DNA of 64,000 bases from assembly GCA_949715645.1 (NCBI GenBank), contig OX454526.1, positions 50,092,556 through 50,156,555 on the forward strand. Direction: 5' to 3'. Of this stretch, positions 11,178 through 22,330 are shown piece after piece; the stretch's first letter is position 1; each line of letters opens with the position of its first letter. The DNA is from Portevinia maculata (Eukaryota > Arthropoda > Insecta > Diptera > Syrphidae). A model generated the notes under the pieces. The model was not told where the DNA came from and did not search any database. It saw only the letters and a program-made list of their open reading frames with translations. The translations under genes and the position numbers were made by a program.

Positions 11178-11522
11178 TAGCCCAGTCATTTTAGACATTT
11201 TAAACCCCAATCTGCGGAAAAATTTCTAGTGAGCTGATATTTTGTATACCACTTTATTACGGCGTTGTAATGAAGATGTGAAAAATCGACATTGATATCG
11301 TGAAGGCTTAGAAAGTTATGAAGGTCAAAAGGTCACGAAAATCTGTTTTTCGCAAATATCTCGCGATCTATTGCTCGGTCGGAGGTCAATAGATGTCATC
11401 ATAAAAATTGTTTGTCGTGAAATTATCAACAATCAAAATACCTCATGCATTTTTCTGTAAAATAAACCGTTTTTCAGCTCACTAGGAATTATTCCGCAGA
11501 TAAACCTAAAATGACTGGGCTA
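11178..11522. mobile_element. TA-flanked MITE with GCCCAGTCATTTTAG ends
   Basis: The left end GCCCAGTCATTTTAG starts at 11180 and the right end, reverse complement GCCCAGTCATTTTAG, finishes at 11520. Each is flanked by TA (11178-11179, 11521-11522). The arms extend inward with TCTGCGGAA and CTAGTGAGCTGA matching TTCCGCAGA and TCAGCTCACTAG. 341 bp, non-coding. The TA target suggests mobilisation by a Tc1/mariner-type enzyme. Confidence 0.8.
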
Positions 11523-11640
11523 TGATATCTGATGAGATGTCAATATCAGAGTTATAGATGTGTATTGTGACGTTCTGTCCGATTCGTTGATGTTGTGTCC
11601 TTATTCTTATTATTTGGTTTTGCCCCCATTGGGCCATGGC
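11523..11640 (-). pseudogene. RTE-like LINE fragment
   Basis: Minus strand encodes IRTQHQRIGQNVTIHIYNSD, parallel to the QHRRLGQNVTMNNFEVVKDF stretch in the LINE at 20422-20850. Only about 40 codons remain, on the far side of the MITE from the C-terminal piece at 10840-11050. Confidence 0.6.
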
Positions 11641-12024
11641 ACACCAGACGAGACTATTTCGAATGGCATAAACCCGGTTTTGTAGGCAAGGGGACTGAAG
11701 TCCGCGGTAAAAAAATATTCTGCCGAGTTTGAGCGGTTGAACAAGGTAGAAAACAAATACAAGCACAACTTTCACCGTTCAAGGTCTGAAAAAAGAATGC
11801 ATTCATTCGAATCCGAAATTTGTTTAGTGAACTACCACAGTGAGAAGGGGTTAATGTATACAATTTGTTCTGCCAATAGAAATCCTCGCATGTGAGTCGA
11901 GAATGGTATAAAACGAAATGGAATAAAAGTAGAGAAAACATAGATAGAAAAAACCAGAATGAATAACATAATATACTTACAGGAGCAAGTCTGTTCAAGA
12001 AAATCAAAATAAAAACTGGATGAA
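11641..12024. other. No recognisable gene
   Basis: Nothing recognised. Overlapping minus-strand frames here lack family motifs. Confidence 0.4.
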
Positions 12025-12345
12025 CTCGTGGCCTCAAATAGCACAGTGCATGTGTGCTTGCCTGAGAAGACGCTGGTCTAGGTTCGAATCCCAGTGGAAG
12101 AAATGGAATTTCGGGATAAAATGAAGGAAAAAGACAGACCAGCACCACAGAAGGAGTCTGATGATCGGTTGTGGCTAACCGTGAAACAGCGCTGTAACTC
12201 CAGCCGTCCACTTCACGTGGTAACGAATGTAAGTTGGTTATTCATTCAAAACAACATAAAAAAGTATAAAACCTGGTTTTATGCCGGCAGAAATGGTCTC
12301 GTTTGCGATGGGGATGGCTCATTCACAATTAGACCCACTTTTGCC
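12025..12345 (+). mobile_element. Possible third tRNA-derived SINE (family C)
   Basis: Has a good B-box-like GGTTCGAATCCCAGTGG at about 12080 and, 45-50 bp upstream, an A-box-like TAGCACAGTGCATG. The following 200 bp are unlike families A and B. There is only one copy, so SINE status rests on the tRNA-like promoter alone. Minus-strand LGFEPR is the usual read-through of such a B box, not a gene. Confidence 0.4.
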
Positions 12346-13012
12346 ATTAATATTTCAATGCGTGTGTGGTGATATTATCCACCCTCTGCAATCATGAACG
12401 ACCAGACTCATCATTATTTATTAACTATTGCATGCATATCTCACGCCATTCTTCGACGCAACAAGATACCCGCATAACGTAGACCTCTTGGTAAACATTA
12501 TAATCGCACAAATAAATAACATGCATTTCTAAGATGAATCATGACATTGCCTTTCGACAACGAAAGCTGAATTATGCATGGATAGTTCATGTTCAGTATT
12601 AATTCAGCCTATAGAATCCATTGCATCCGCTGTTTCGTCCGTCGGCGGTAACGTACGTAACGGAAGGAACCGTCCTATAGAATCCGTCGCCAACTTCGTC
12701 AGCCGAAAACACATTGATTGCATTTAATATGCCTTTCGCCTTATCCATAATTTGTCTTATTGCCACTGAATTATCCAACGACCTATGATGCCAGTACTGT
12801 ACAATTGTTCATTTCTAACCTCACTCTCTGGCCGAATTTAAGTAAAACACCCCTACAATTTTAAGCCATTTAAAATCTATCAGCGGTCGATATGCACTTT
12901 CACTGTGATATACTGAACTCTCTGTCAATCGGCAATGCCAAAAAAAACAGTAGTTTTCTCTCCTTTTCCAATGTTTTCTCTTTTTTTTTCAATGTTATTT
13001 CTTATCTTCCAA
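12346..13012. other. No recognisable gene
   Basis: Contains CCTATAGAATCC-type repeats at 12608 and 12672 that faintly resemble the end of the MITE at 56197-56485. No gene seen. Confidence 0.4.
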
Positions 13013-13379
13013 TAGGTCCGTTCGCGAACTAATATGCAAACGTAAATTTATATAAACTTTCGTGCAAAACTACACAAACGCGTTCGCGTACTGAGAAAAT
13101 GGTAAAAAGATGAACGAAAGAAACATGTACTTTCGTTAATTTTTCTTCACACAGAATTTCAGCTGGCAAGAAAATGAAAACTGTCAAATAATGAAATCCT
13201 ATGAGTTTGCCAGCAAAAAAAACAGCTGTTGCTTCTTTTCAAGCCAAACTAAGATGTTTTTTTCAACTTTTTACACAAAAGCGTTCGCGTACTTTTCTTA
13301 GAAATGAGAGGAGTCTCTCTCGATTTTGGAGATTTGACACTTTTCATTTTCCTACACATAAAGTACGTGAACGGACCTA
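13013..13379 (-). mobile_element. TCGCG-type MITE, full-length copy
   Basis: Ends TAGGTCCGTTCGCGAAC and GTACGTGAACGGACCTA. 367 bp, TA at each outer edge. It is in the opposite orientation to the copies ending at 17003 and 22330. The motif TTCGCGTAC or its complement occurs inside as well as at the ends, giving several alternative hairpins. No coding capacity. Confidence 0.82.
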
Positions 13380-13842
13380 ATGTTTCGACCAATATATGTG
13401 CCTCCCTCAATTTTGTAATACTTACATTTTTGAATGTGTGCATATCGGTCGATGTTCACGGATCAAGGATAAATTGGCATCGAGGTACAGGTAATTTACA
13501 CATGCAAATGATTCAATGAAAGCTCACTGTGCTCTGTCAATGATGTTATCAAAGTATGCCAGCAATAACTCATACTTTCGGAGGATTTTGTCTCTTGTGT
13601 TCGTTCGGTTGCAATTCGCACAATTTTATTAAGTACGGTGTTAAAGAAATCACTTGACAGCGCATCACCTAAATTACTTGTTGACATCAAAGTTCTCAGC
13701 AGCAAAAGAGCTTAGATCCTAAGGCAAGAGACTATTATGTATAGCTTAACTCTATAAATGCTATTATACACAACACAGTTAGAAATCTCCCAGAGGCATT
13801 TAGCGCCTAGCTTCTTTTGTTGGGTGAAACTTACCTACTAAA
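13380..13842. other. No recognisable gene
   Basis: Nothing recognised on either strand. Confidence 0.4.
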
Positions 13843-14105
13843 CTATGCGCACTGGCGCAGTGGTTGCTGCTTTGGAATACCGAGTGAAGGATTCCGGGTT
13901 CAAATCCCACCTAGGAACAATTTACCTTTATTTCATTGCTTCACCTCATGCGAAAGTAGAAAAATATCCAGGAGTATAAATTGTCATGAGAAGTATTTAA
14001 AATTTGCTGCTGGAAATCGGCGTGAAACTGCAGGTAATTTCGTATAGGAATGTCTAGAGAAGCTAGACTTTAGGCCTTGTGCGGGCTGTTAACGCCATAT
14101 AGTGT
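13843..14105 (+). mobile_element. SINE family B, full-length copy
   Basis: The tRNA-derived head has an A box TGGCGCAGTGG and a B box GGTTCAAATCC with 40-45 bp between them. It is followed by a body with CTCATGCGAAAGT, AAATTGTCATGAGAAG, AAATTTGCTGC and GGGCTGTTAACGCC. The body is shared with the 3'-part copy at 10393-10555, and the head with 27095-27216. A pol III promoter is expected from the boxes. Confidence 0.7.
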
Positions 14106-15382
14106 GAATTACGTCTAGTGTTGATGTATGTACATCGGGCATAACATACGCGCCATTGTGAAAGATTCATTTCCATTATTTCTAGTGGCTCCCCAGTTGC
14201 TCTGAATAGTTCGGAGCCGACTGACTCTCTAGGCTGTTGAGCTACACTATGGTATGCTCGTTGGTGACGCGGTTTGGCTTTAATATAGAGCGCTAATAAA
14301 CGCTTTTGGCTACCGTGTGACATTGCAATGCTACACCCATATGACATCAAAACGAACGTAGAAAACAAATACACTCTAAAAATACAACAACTAATAAGCC
14401 TGTACAGATTTCGTTTAACTTGGCATCCATTTTCTGCTGATGAATTATTTTATTCCGATTGTTATCAAGAAAATGGCATGTAGTTATATGTAATAGTCGT
14501 GGCGTTCACCAGAAAATGTACAAAGGTACATACCTATTTCTCTGCATCTATAATTTTGTGCCGAGTACAAACTCAAAGCTCCAATGAAGCCTTAACGTCA
14601 AGAACCTTTTTTCGGATTTTAATTTAAACCTATATTAGGCGTTTTTCTTTTTAAGTTCAGAGCATAGTCAGAGTTGTCAAAAAAAAGTTCGCGTTCTTTT
14701 TTATCATATCTATGAAAATGCTAATTTGAGGTTGGTTAGAGCGCCTGCTATGAGCTTAGAATAAATTGACAGAGCAGCACCATCGGCTAACTGAACAGAG
14801 GAAAAAAAAATAGAGTGGCGTTCGAAGTTTGTGATTCTAACGTAGTTTGTACTAAAACTAACAAATTTGTTTTTATTAAAAAAAATTAAAACGATTGGTC
14901 AGGTGGCCCTTTTCGACGTGCTTGGGATCTGTTCAGATCTCAGATGAGACAAATGGTCAGTTGCCGATTTAAGTTCTTTTTGCATAGTAAACATGGTTCA
15001 ACTATGTTGTACGGCACCTTTAAATTTCTTTTCTTCTCCTGATCAAAACATTGAAAGGCACGTCACTGATCACAATATAAAGCCTTGCTGAACGACCCTT
15101 TTAAAGTCCTCGAGGGTTCTATTCGCTTCCGCAGTTTAATAGACGAATTTTTCTGGGCAGCCGTTTCTACGTAAAGTGAGCCAGATGGACGCTCTCACGT
15201 CATAAAAGGCAATTTCGGCGAACAAAAATCTGCGGCCAAATCAACTAAAATAAAACGATCGCACGACATCGTTTCGACAAAAGCTATATCCATCATATCT
15301 ATATGAAAACTATTCTGTTAATCCAGTTCTAAATTCTGACAGTTATATCTGCCAAACCTATTGTAAGATTGCTAACTGTCAT
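14106..15382. other. No recognisable gene
   Basis: The minus frame 14063-14374 has no recognisable domain; the region could be a degenerate LTR, but no partner was seen. The rest is AT-rich. Confidence 0.4.
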
Positions 15383-15393
15383 TAGGTCCGTTC

Positions 15394-16639
15394 CAGAGAT
15401 ACCAGAGTAGTTTACGTCAGGTAGTCTACTCGATTAACTACACGTAGTTAATCGGGTAAACTACACGTCTGATTTGTTTCATTTACTACCTACATTTGTT
15501 ACGTGTGCTACATACACACAAAACGTTAAATTTAAAAAAGAATTACAAAAAAAATTAACTAGTGAAAAACACTAAACGACATCAGAACTATGTTGCGTAA
15601 ATGAGCTAAATCAAGGAATTCGAAGGTTTATAAAAGAAAAACGCAAATTTAATAATCATATTTTTTATTTTTGTCATTCATGTTAAGAGTATGTCAATAA
15701 GTTTCTTTGAATGTTCTTTGTTAAGCCTATTCCGGATTTTTGTATGAACGAACGATCACTGCAAGAACACCCTCTCTATTGCTACACATGATGCTGTAAT
15801 ACTCAGTAAACGTAAAGCATACTTTGATATGCCTAGATGCTGTCTGGATGCCAAACTGCAATAAGTCTTTGGCACCAAAACTTCACTTCCACCACCGTTG
15901 CCTTCGCCACTATCACCATAACCACTTTCTTTCAGCTTTTTAATTCAAGGAAGCCAAAATGCCCTAACCTTTGATGAATTTGTCATAATCATTTAGTTCT
16001 CCAGCTGAGAATATTTTAACGAAATGTAGCGTTACCTCGTTTCGCTGCGATGTTGTTAAATTTTTGCTAAGATATCTTGGATGCAAGCTATATGCCGCTA
16101 TTGCATCGATGGAGAGCGCCATTTCTTTCCTTGCGCTGAGAAAGTGGTCATATTTGCCTGACAATTGCATCTCTAGCCACAAATCTACAGCTTCAGAGAA
16201 AATAATTGCATCATCTTGACACTTGTTGATCAATTTGCAAACTGGATCGTAGATATAAATTTCTTCCTCTATTGACTTGATGAAATTGTCATTAAACAAT
16301 AACTACTTAATTTCCGTGGTAATCTTTTTATCAGTATCTGTAGCTGCTAAAGTCTTCATATGATTCAGGTTGTGCAAACAATTTGCGAAGCAGTCTCTGT
16401 AAGTGCACCAGCGTACATCTATGTATTATCAAACGTACTGTTTTTCCCCAAAGTTATCTTTTCGATTCAATTTGTCAATTTGGTGGTTAAATAGACACTT
16501 CAAGCTACGTTTCGACGTCCAGCGCTACGTCTGCTACATTTAATTACGTTAATTACATTTAACTACATTAACTACCTCCTTTACGTAGCAGACGTAACAA
16601 ATGTAGTAAATAAAAAAAAACGCATTTCTGCCATCTCTG
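15394..16639 (-). mobile_element. hAT element inserted in a MITE end
   Basis: Ends CAGAGATACCAGA (left) and, in reverse complement, CAGAGATGGCAGA (right). They are flanked by perfect 8-bp duplications GTCCGTTC at 15386-15393 and 16640-16647. Subterminal DNA is rich in TACGT/GTAGTTAA blocks. A minus-strand frame 15964-16299 gives part of a hAT transposase: a helical stretch followed by AAYSLHPRYLSKNL, the conserved segment before the C-terminal dimerisation region. Most of the transposase is missing. The target was the TAGGTCCGTTCGCG end of a MITE, whose remainder continues at 16648-17003. Confidence 0.85.
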
Positions 16640-16647
16640 GTCCGTTC

Positions 16648-17003
16648 GCGTACTTTATGTGAAGAAAAATTAAAACTGTCAAATCTCCGAAATCGAGAGA
16701 GAATCCTCTCATTTCAAAGAAAAGTACGCGAACACTTTTGTGAAAAAAGATGAGAAACGTCTAAGTTTGGCTTGAAGAGAAGCAACCGCTGATTGTTTTT
16801 TGCTAGCAAACTCATAGGATTTCATCATTTGACAGTTTTCATTTTTTTACCAGCTAAAACTCTGTGTGAAGAAAAATGAACGAAAGTACATTTTTCTTTC
16901 GTTCATCTTTTTACCATTTTCTCAGTACGCGAACGCGTTTGTGTAGTTTTGCACGAAAGTTTATATAAATTTACGTTTGCATATTAGTTCGCGAACAGAC
17001 CTA
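16648..17003 (+). mobile_element. TCGCG-type MITE, right part beyond the hAT insertion
   Basis: Continues GCGTACTTTATGTG through to CGCGAACAGACCTA. Together with 15383-15393 it makes one complete MITE of the 13013-13379 family. It is rich in CGCGAAC/GTTCGCG repeats. Confidence 0.82.
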
Positions 17004-18044
17004 TTGCCATTTTTATTCAGTAGTTTTCGCAATTATATCGTCATCAATATTATCGTCAGCAACGTTACCAAATTTTAGAACTTATGATTTTTTGCCGCAA
17101 ACTTGAGCACGTGCACCATATTTCCCCGACATAATCAACCATTTGAGACCGCTATTCGCCGTATTTTTGAACAGTTTGGCGATTTTGCATAACAATTGTG
17201 TTTTAAAACTAATTGCAGCATGTAATATCTCGATTGAACACATATAAATGGCTGTTAAAAGAAATTCTATGTGTTTTGTTTAAAATCAAAATTAGTACAA
17301 AGTTATTACTGGTAAAAAAACCTACAGAAGTACTGCTATAATCGATCGCTTTCATTTAACGTAGCGGCAATAGCTTGGAATGCTGGCACAATGTGTTGCA
17401 CCTTCAAATTCGAAATATGCAAAGCTGTAATAACACAATTCTTATAACTTAATCCTTTGCGAAGTAGCATGCTAGAATTATTTAATTCTAAAAGCGAAAT
17501 ACCATATCAGTGTATCACAATTTTAACAATTTTTATCTGTTGCAAAGTAATATTTTGAATATAACTACCAAGGCTAAAAGCTTTATGCATATAAACACAT
17601 ACAGCCATACATAATAATTTGTCTTCAGTCAACTGTGCCTTTATCTATTTATACATTTAATAAAAACCGAAAAATAACTAACACAAGAATAAGAAAATTT
17701 TAATCAAAAACATTAAAAATAAAGTTACAAGAGAAAAGAAAAAAAAAAAAATATAAATATTTAAAAAAAACGAAGTTAGTAACTGTAGAAACATAAAAAA
17801 GTTTAATTCAGTTAAAAACTTTTTGTATTTTGAAAATAAAGAAAATTGTTAAGTAGTTAAGAGACAAGTTAGTACGGAAAAAAAAACATTTACTACACGA
17901 AGAAAAGCAGTTGAAAAGCAATAAGACTTAAGCATGTATGTACTGCAATAGAAATAAGCATTTATTACTATTATAATAATTATATGGATCGTTCGTAGTT
18001 GGAATAAACAAGTTTATTATAAATGTGGAAATTATTGTTTTTCT
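17004..18044. other. No recognisable gene (repeated at 22331-23384)
   Basis: AT-rich with A runs at about 17736-17765. No open frame of note. The whole stretch recurs in unit B. Confidence 0.5.
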
Positions 18045-18420
18045 ATTTTCCCAATCAAAGTCGGTGTACACCAGGGAAGTGTTTTAAGTCCCTTGATATT
18101 TATTACGGTCGTTGATTATGTGCTTGAAGGAAAAGTAACGGACTCCAAAGTGCATCAGATGGAGCCATCATAACCATAAGGGAAGGGCCTGAAAGACAAA
18201 ATACTTGTGCTGCCGGTTCTCTGACTCCGTCCTGATTGTGCGCTCGCCGCTTCCATTCAGTTCACAATGTTGGAATGCGTACAAAAAGCATGAGTACAAA
18301 TTAACGGCAGCTGAGATGAAGATGCTTCGCAACAAAGCTTGATCTAATAAAAAGTTCCAAGATCCAAGAAAGCCTTCACGTCAGAGAACCGATCTTGAAG
18401 AAAATGGAACGCGACCGGCT
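18045..18420 (+). pseudogene. RTE-type LINE fragment (unit A)
   Basis: Reads VGVHQGSVLSPLIFITVVDY and then jumps to the pol C-terminus (LTAAEMKMLRNKA, SKIQESLHVREPILKKMERD). The catalytic YADD region and connection are deleted. The copy in unit B (23385-23797) keeps about 49 bp more, encoding GDQTSLQRAL-like sequence, so unit A has a deletion here. Confidence 0.65.
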
Positions 18421-18446
18421 CAGGTTAGGTTAGGTTAGGTTAGGTT
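18421..18446 (-). repeat. TTAGG pentamer run at a LINE 3' end
   Basis: Four TTAGG units. It lies at the 3' edge of the minus-strand LINE to its right. Equivalent runs are at 23798-23823 and 47400-47420. Confidence 0.7.
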
Positions 18447-19780
18447 TACAAGAGGTGTGAAAACTCATACAACCAAACTAGGGCCATCACGATCCCTGGA
18501 GAACCATTTGATCCGAAAAATCAAAAGGAATACAAAAACCTAAACGCTTTCCCTCAAGAAACACCTGATGTCTCTGTAGAATCTGATCAGTGTCCTATAG
18601 TTTGAGTGGCCTCCAACTGCTCAAAGAAGTACCTTCCTAGGATCCTCCTTCGAATTCGCGCTACTCGCTCGCATTCACAAAGCAAGTGTGTCATGTCCCC
18701 CTCTGCTTGCAGATCGTCGCAGTATCTGCCAGTCTGAATCGTTGGGTGCTTCCTCAGGAGACAGTATCCAGGCAGAATGCCTACCAGTGTCTTAAGCTGT
18801 CCTCTGTTTAATTTAAGGATTTCCCCGGATTTGTTGTGGCCAAATTGTGGCCGTGGATCTGTTGCCAGCAAGTTGTTTGATCTGTACATCAATTGGTATT
18901 AGATGCAAAAAGGCTATACTTGCCGCCCTTTGCACCGCCGCTAATTGTCAGGGTACCGTTTTTTTCTTTTTCAATGCACCACTGCTGGTTTTAGACCCCA
19001 AGCCTTTCCAATTGTTCAAAAATTACACCCAAGTACTTCGCACCGTCCGAAAGGGACAATTCTACTCTTCCCAGTTTTGGAAGTTTAAACTGCGGTATCT
19101 TGTGCCTGCGTTATTTTCGGCAGCTACCAGACTTTCATCTTTCGGGTCGCTTTGCTTACGATGCATTGATGAAGTACCAGCCTTCACATTTTTCACATCG
19201 TTCAGCTCCACGGCGTCGTGCTCCTTTCTTACTCGATACGTTTGCCTTTGTACTAGCCGCGGAGGATGTGGAGGGTACTGGTTCGGCATTCGTCTCTCTC
19301 CTTTGCAGCTTCCGACCCTTTCTTTGCCCGTTGGTTGAGCAGTTGGTCGACCTAAACGCCTTTGGCTTTTCCTAAAACGGCCTTTCCAATTCGCTGACTG
19401 TCGTTATATCACAAACCTCATACTTTTCTACTTTGCACCTAGCGCTTCGTAGCAAGCCGTTAGCTCTCTGATGGCGTTTTTTGTTTCCTGTTTGGAGGAT
19501 GGAACAGCAGAACCAGCGGGAGATCCAGCTACTTTCATTTTACCATCCCCCGACACATTCGCGGTTTCGTTCTTGGATACAGAGAAACGGACAGCGGAAG
19601 TTCTAGCTGTCCTTCTCCTCAAAGATTTTGCCCTGAGTATAATTGCCACCGGTGAGAGTTCCAGCCTGCTTACTGGTGACTACGCTCTCGTTAGTGAAGG
19701 TCTTGTTGGACTCCTCAGTTTTGCTAGCCAGAAGCTTCTTTTCATCCAATTCCATCGCCCGGGGAGAGGCTCATCCTGAC
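18430..19780 (-). pseudogene. Internally deleted I/Loa-like LINE (unit A)
   Basis: Read on the minus strand: an ORF1-like part (19428-19649 and 19062-19289, basic, no clear zinc knuckle seen), a short RT piece ending AKYLGVI, then the pol C-terminus at 18587-18892. The C-terminus holds a Cys/His cluster (CDDLQAEGDMTHLLCEC, then RIRRRILGRYFFEQLE) typical of RNase-H-bearing LINEs. The catalytic RT core and RNase H are lost. Several stops and shifts make it a pseudogene. The right-hand frames on the + strand are antisense shadows. Unit B carries the same remnant at 23810-25125. Confidence 0.65.
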
Positions 19781-20039
19781 TTAATTTCATCTCCTCCTGG
19801 GCAGTAATAGCCTTTTGTTTTTGGAATGTTTTCTTTTACATGTTGTTTTTTTAATTATGCGCCCACGAATAATGCCCGAAAAGAGTGGTCAGCCCAGGCA
19901 GCACTGCCATACCTGGGTAAGACTATATCCAACACGCCCTCCCAAAGGCGCCTGAGGGAGCTCGTACGTTTTTGGTTTAACCCCCAACTTTTCATCCTTG
20001 GACACGGTTTACTATATGCTCACGCCACCACTAGAATAA

Positions 20040-20877
20040 GGTTTGGATAAAAACCGGATAGTGAAGGGAGAAGAAAGGGGGAAGTGTGGCTGCTGAGAGG
20101 TGGAGAGAGAGGGGGATGGACGGAACGTCTTGGGCAGTTCTTAGTTGACGCTCTTCAACGTCCTGCCTGCCATGCGTGACCCTTCTGACGACATTAGTCG
20201 TCGACAGCCCCGGATCTTCAATTTTTTTTAGGCGGGGCAAAAACTGAAATATGCCCCGCCCACTTATATTTATTTTTACCTTTATCATCTATATAATTTC
20301 AGTTATTAGAAGTCCACTAATTGATTAATATTTGGACATAGCCCACATAGGTCTTCCGGAAATATTGCTTCCATCGCTGTTCTTTCTATTTACAGATATA
20401 TAGACGTAAACGCTCCACGTGTCACAGCCATTCGACCAGGTAAGCGTAGCTGTATAGCCCGTATAGTTCGTCGTTGAATCTTCTTCTCCACCCTCCATCG
20501 TCACAAACTCTACCGAATATCACTCGAAGAATATTTCTCTCAAAGCTTCCCAGAAGGTTTTCATCCGCTTTTGACAGGGTCCATGCGCCATACAGCAGGA
20601 CCGGGATGATTAGGGTCTTATATAATATCTCATTGGTTTTATGAGAGAGGGCTTTACTTCTTAGATGTCTTCTTAGCCCGAAGAAACAGCGATTGGCAAG
20701 AATGATTCTTCGCTTGATCTCTGCGCCGATGTTATTTTGCGAAGTGATAGTGGAGCCCAGGTAGACAAAGTCTTTAACTACTTCGAAATTGTTCATCGTG
20801 ACGTTTTGTCCGAGTCGCCGATGTTGAGAGTCCTTTTTCGTTGACAGCATATATCTCGTTTTGTCCTCATTTTTTTG
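20040..20877 (-). pseudogene. RTE-like LINE C-terminus (unit A)
   Basis: The minus frame 20422-20850 gives LSTKKDSQHRRLGQNVTM, FVYLGSTITSQNNIGAEIKR, RCFFGLRRHLRSKALS, LYKTLIIPVLLYGAWTLSKA and ERNILRVIFGRVCDDGGWRR. This is the thumb/C-terminal region of an RTE-like pol. The frame then decays. In unit B the upstream RT lies at 26610-27084 beyond a SINE, showing the original arrangement. In unit A the upstream part is replaced by the duplication junction. Confidence 0.8.
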
Positions 20878-21964
20878 TAGTGAAAAACACTAAACGACAT
20901 AAGAACTATGTTGCGTAAATGAGCTAAATCAAGGAATTCGAAGGTTTATAAAAGAAAAACGCAAATTTAATAATCATATTTTTTATTTTTGTCATTCATG
21001 TTAAGAGTATGTCAATAAGTTTCTTTGAATGTTCTTTGTTAAGCCTATTCCGGATTTTTGTATGAACGAACGATCACTGCAAGAACACCCTCTCTATTGC
21101 TACACATGATGCTGTAATACTCAGTAAACGTAAAGCATACTTTGATATGCCTAGATGCTGTCTGGATTCCAAACTGCAATAAGTCTTTGGCACCAAAACT
21201 TCACTTCCACCACCGTTGCCTTCGCCACTATCACCATAACCACTTTCTTTCAGCTTTTTAATTCAAGGAAGCCAAAATGCCCTGACCTTTGATGAATTTG
21301 TCATAATCATTTAGTTCTCCAGCTGAAACGAAATAAACGAAATTAACGAAATGTAGCGTTACCTCGTTTCGCTGCGATGTTGTTAAATTTTTGCTAAGAT
21401 ATCTTGGATGCAAGCTATATGCCGCTATTGCATCGATGGAGAGCGCCATTTCTTTCCTTGCGCTGAGAAAGTGGTCATATTTGCCTGACAATTGCATCTC
21501 TAGCCACAAATCTACAGCTTCAGAGAAAATATTTGCATCATCTTGACACTTGTTGATCAATTTGCAAACTGGATCGTAGATATAAATTTCTTCCTCTATT
21601 GACTTGATGAAATTGTCATTAAACAATAACTACTTAATTTCCGTGGTAATCTTTTTATCAGTATCTGTAGCTGCTAAAGTCTTCATATGATTCAGGTTGT
21701 GCAAACAATTTGCGAAGCAGTCTCTGTAAGTGCACCAGCGTAGATCTATGTATTATCAAACGTACTGTTTTTCCCCAAAGTTATCTTTTCGATTCAATTT
21801 GTCAATTTGGTGGTTAAATAGACACTTCAAGCTACGTTTCGACGTCCAGCGCTACGTCTGCTACATTTAATTACGTTAATTACATTTAACTACATTAACT
21901 ACCTCCTTTACGTAGCAGACGTAACAAATGTAGTAAATAAAAAAAAACGCATTTCTGCCATCTC
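20878..21964 (-). mobile_element. hAT element, truncated copy in unit B
   Basis: Same as 15560-16639 but without the left terminal repeat. The transposase frame (21258-21626) is slightly longer than in unit A because 9 extra bp change FVKIFSAGE to FVNFVYFVSAGE. Confidence 0.8.
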
Positions 21965-22330
21965 TGGTCCGTTCGCGTACTTTATGTGAAGAAAAATTAA
22001 AACTGTCAAATCTCCGAAATCGAGAGAGAATCCTCTCATTTCAAAGAAAAGTACGCGAACACTTTTGTGAAAAAAGATGAGAAACGTCTAAGTTTGGCTT
22101 GAAAAGAATCAACCGCTGATTGTTTTTTGCTAGCAAACTCATAGGATTTCATCATTTGACAGTTTTCATTTTTTTACCAGCTAAAACTCTGTGTGAAGAA
22201 AAATGAACGAAAGTACATTTTTCTTTCGTTCATCTTTTTACCATTTTCTCAGTACGCGAACGCGTTTGTGTAGTTTTGCACGAAAGTTTATATAAATTTA
22301 CGTTTGCATATTAGTTCGCGAACAGACCTA
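21965..22330 (+). mobile_element. TCGCG-type MITE, copy in unit B
   Basis: Runs from TGGTCCGTTCGCG to CGCGAACAGACCTA, matching 16638-17003 with very few changes. Confidence 0.8.

Larger units (their letters stand above)
15560..20877 (+). repeat. Tandem duplication, unit A
   Basis: Begins TAGTGAAAAACACTAAACGA inside the hAT element and ends in a T run after CGTTTTGTCCTCA. It is repeated directly and without spacer as unit B. The two copies differ by scattered substitutions and three larger indels: unit B has 9 bp more near 21333, about 49 bp more near 23505, and about 31 bp less near 24272. Contents: part of the hAT, a MITE, an AT-rich stretch, an RTE fragment, an internally deleted I-like LINE, and the C-terminus of an RTE-like LINE. 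Confidence 0.95.

Noticed and set aside
11654..12211. 185-codon minus-strand open frame
   Set aside because: It spans a tRNA-like B box (read as LGFEPR) and non-repeated DNA with no domain; typical of chance frames over SINE heads.
13843..13915. Possible tRNA genes (also at 12030, 26530, 27410, 34180)
   Set aside because: A and B boxes are present but the cloverleaf is not closed and each is followed by a shared repeat body, so they are SINE heads.
14063..14374. Solo LTR candidate ending TGTTGT on the minus strand
   Set aside because: No matching CA end, target duplication or second copy was found.
18421..18446. Interstitial telomere remnant
   Set aside because: Only four TTAGG units, at a LINE 3' edge, in a lineage expected to lack this telomere repeat.
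18847..19375. Plus-strand frames of 163 and 91 codons, repeated at 24207-24720
   Set aside because: They are antisense to the degenerate LINE ORF1/RT and appear twice only because of the tandem duplication.
22074..22092. GAGAAACGTC in the MITE as a second hammerhead core
   Set aside because: No CUGANGA box or stem II pairing lies in the right position.
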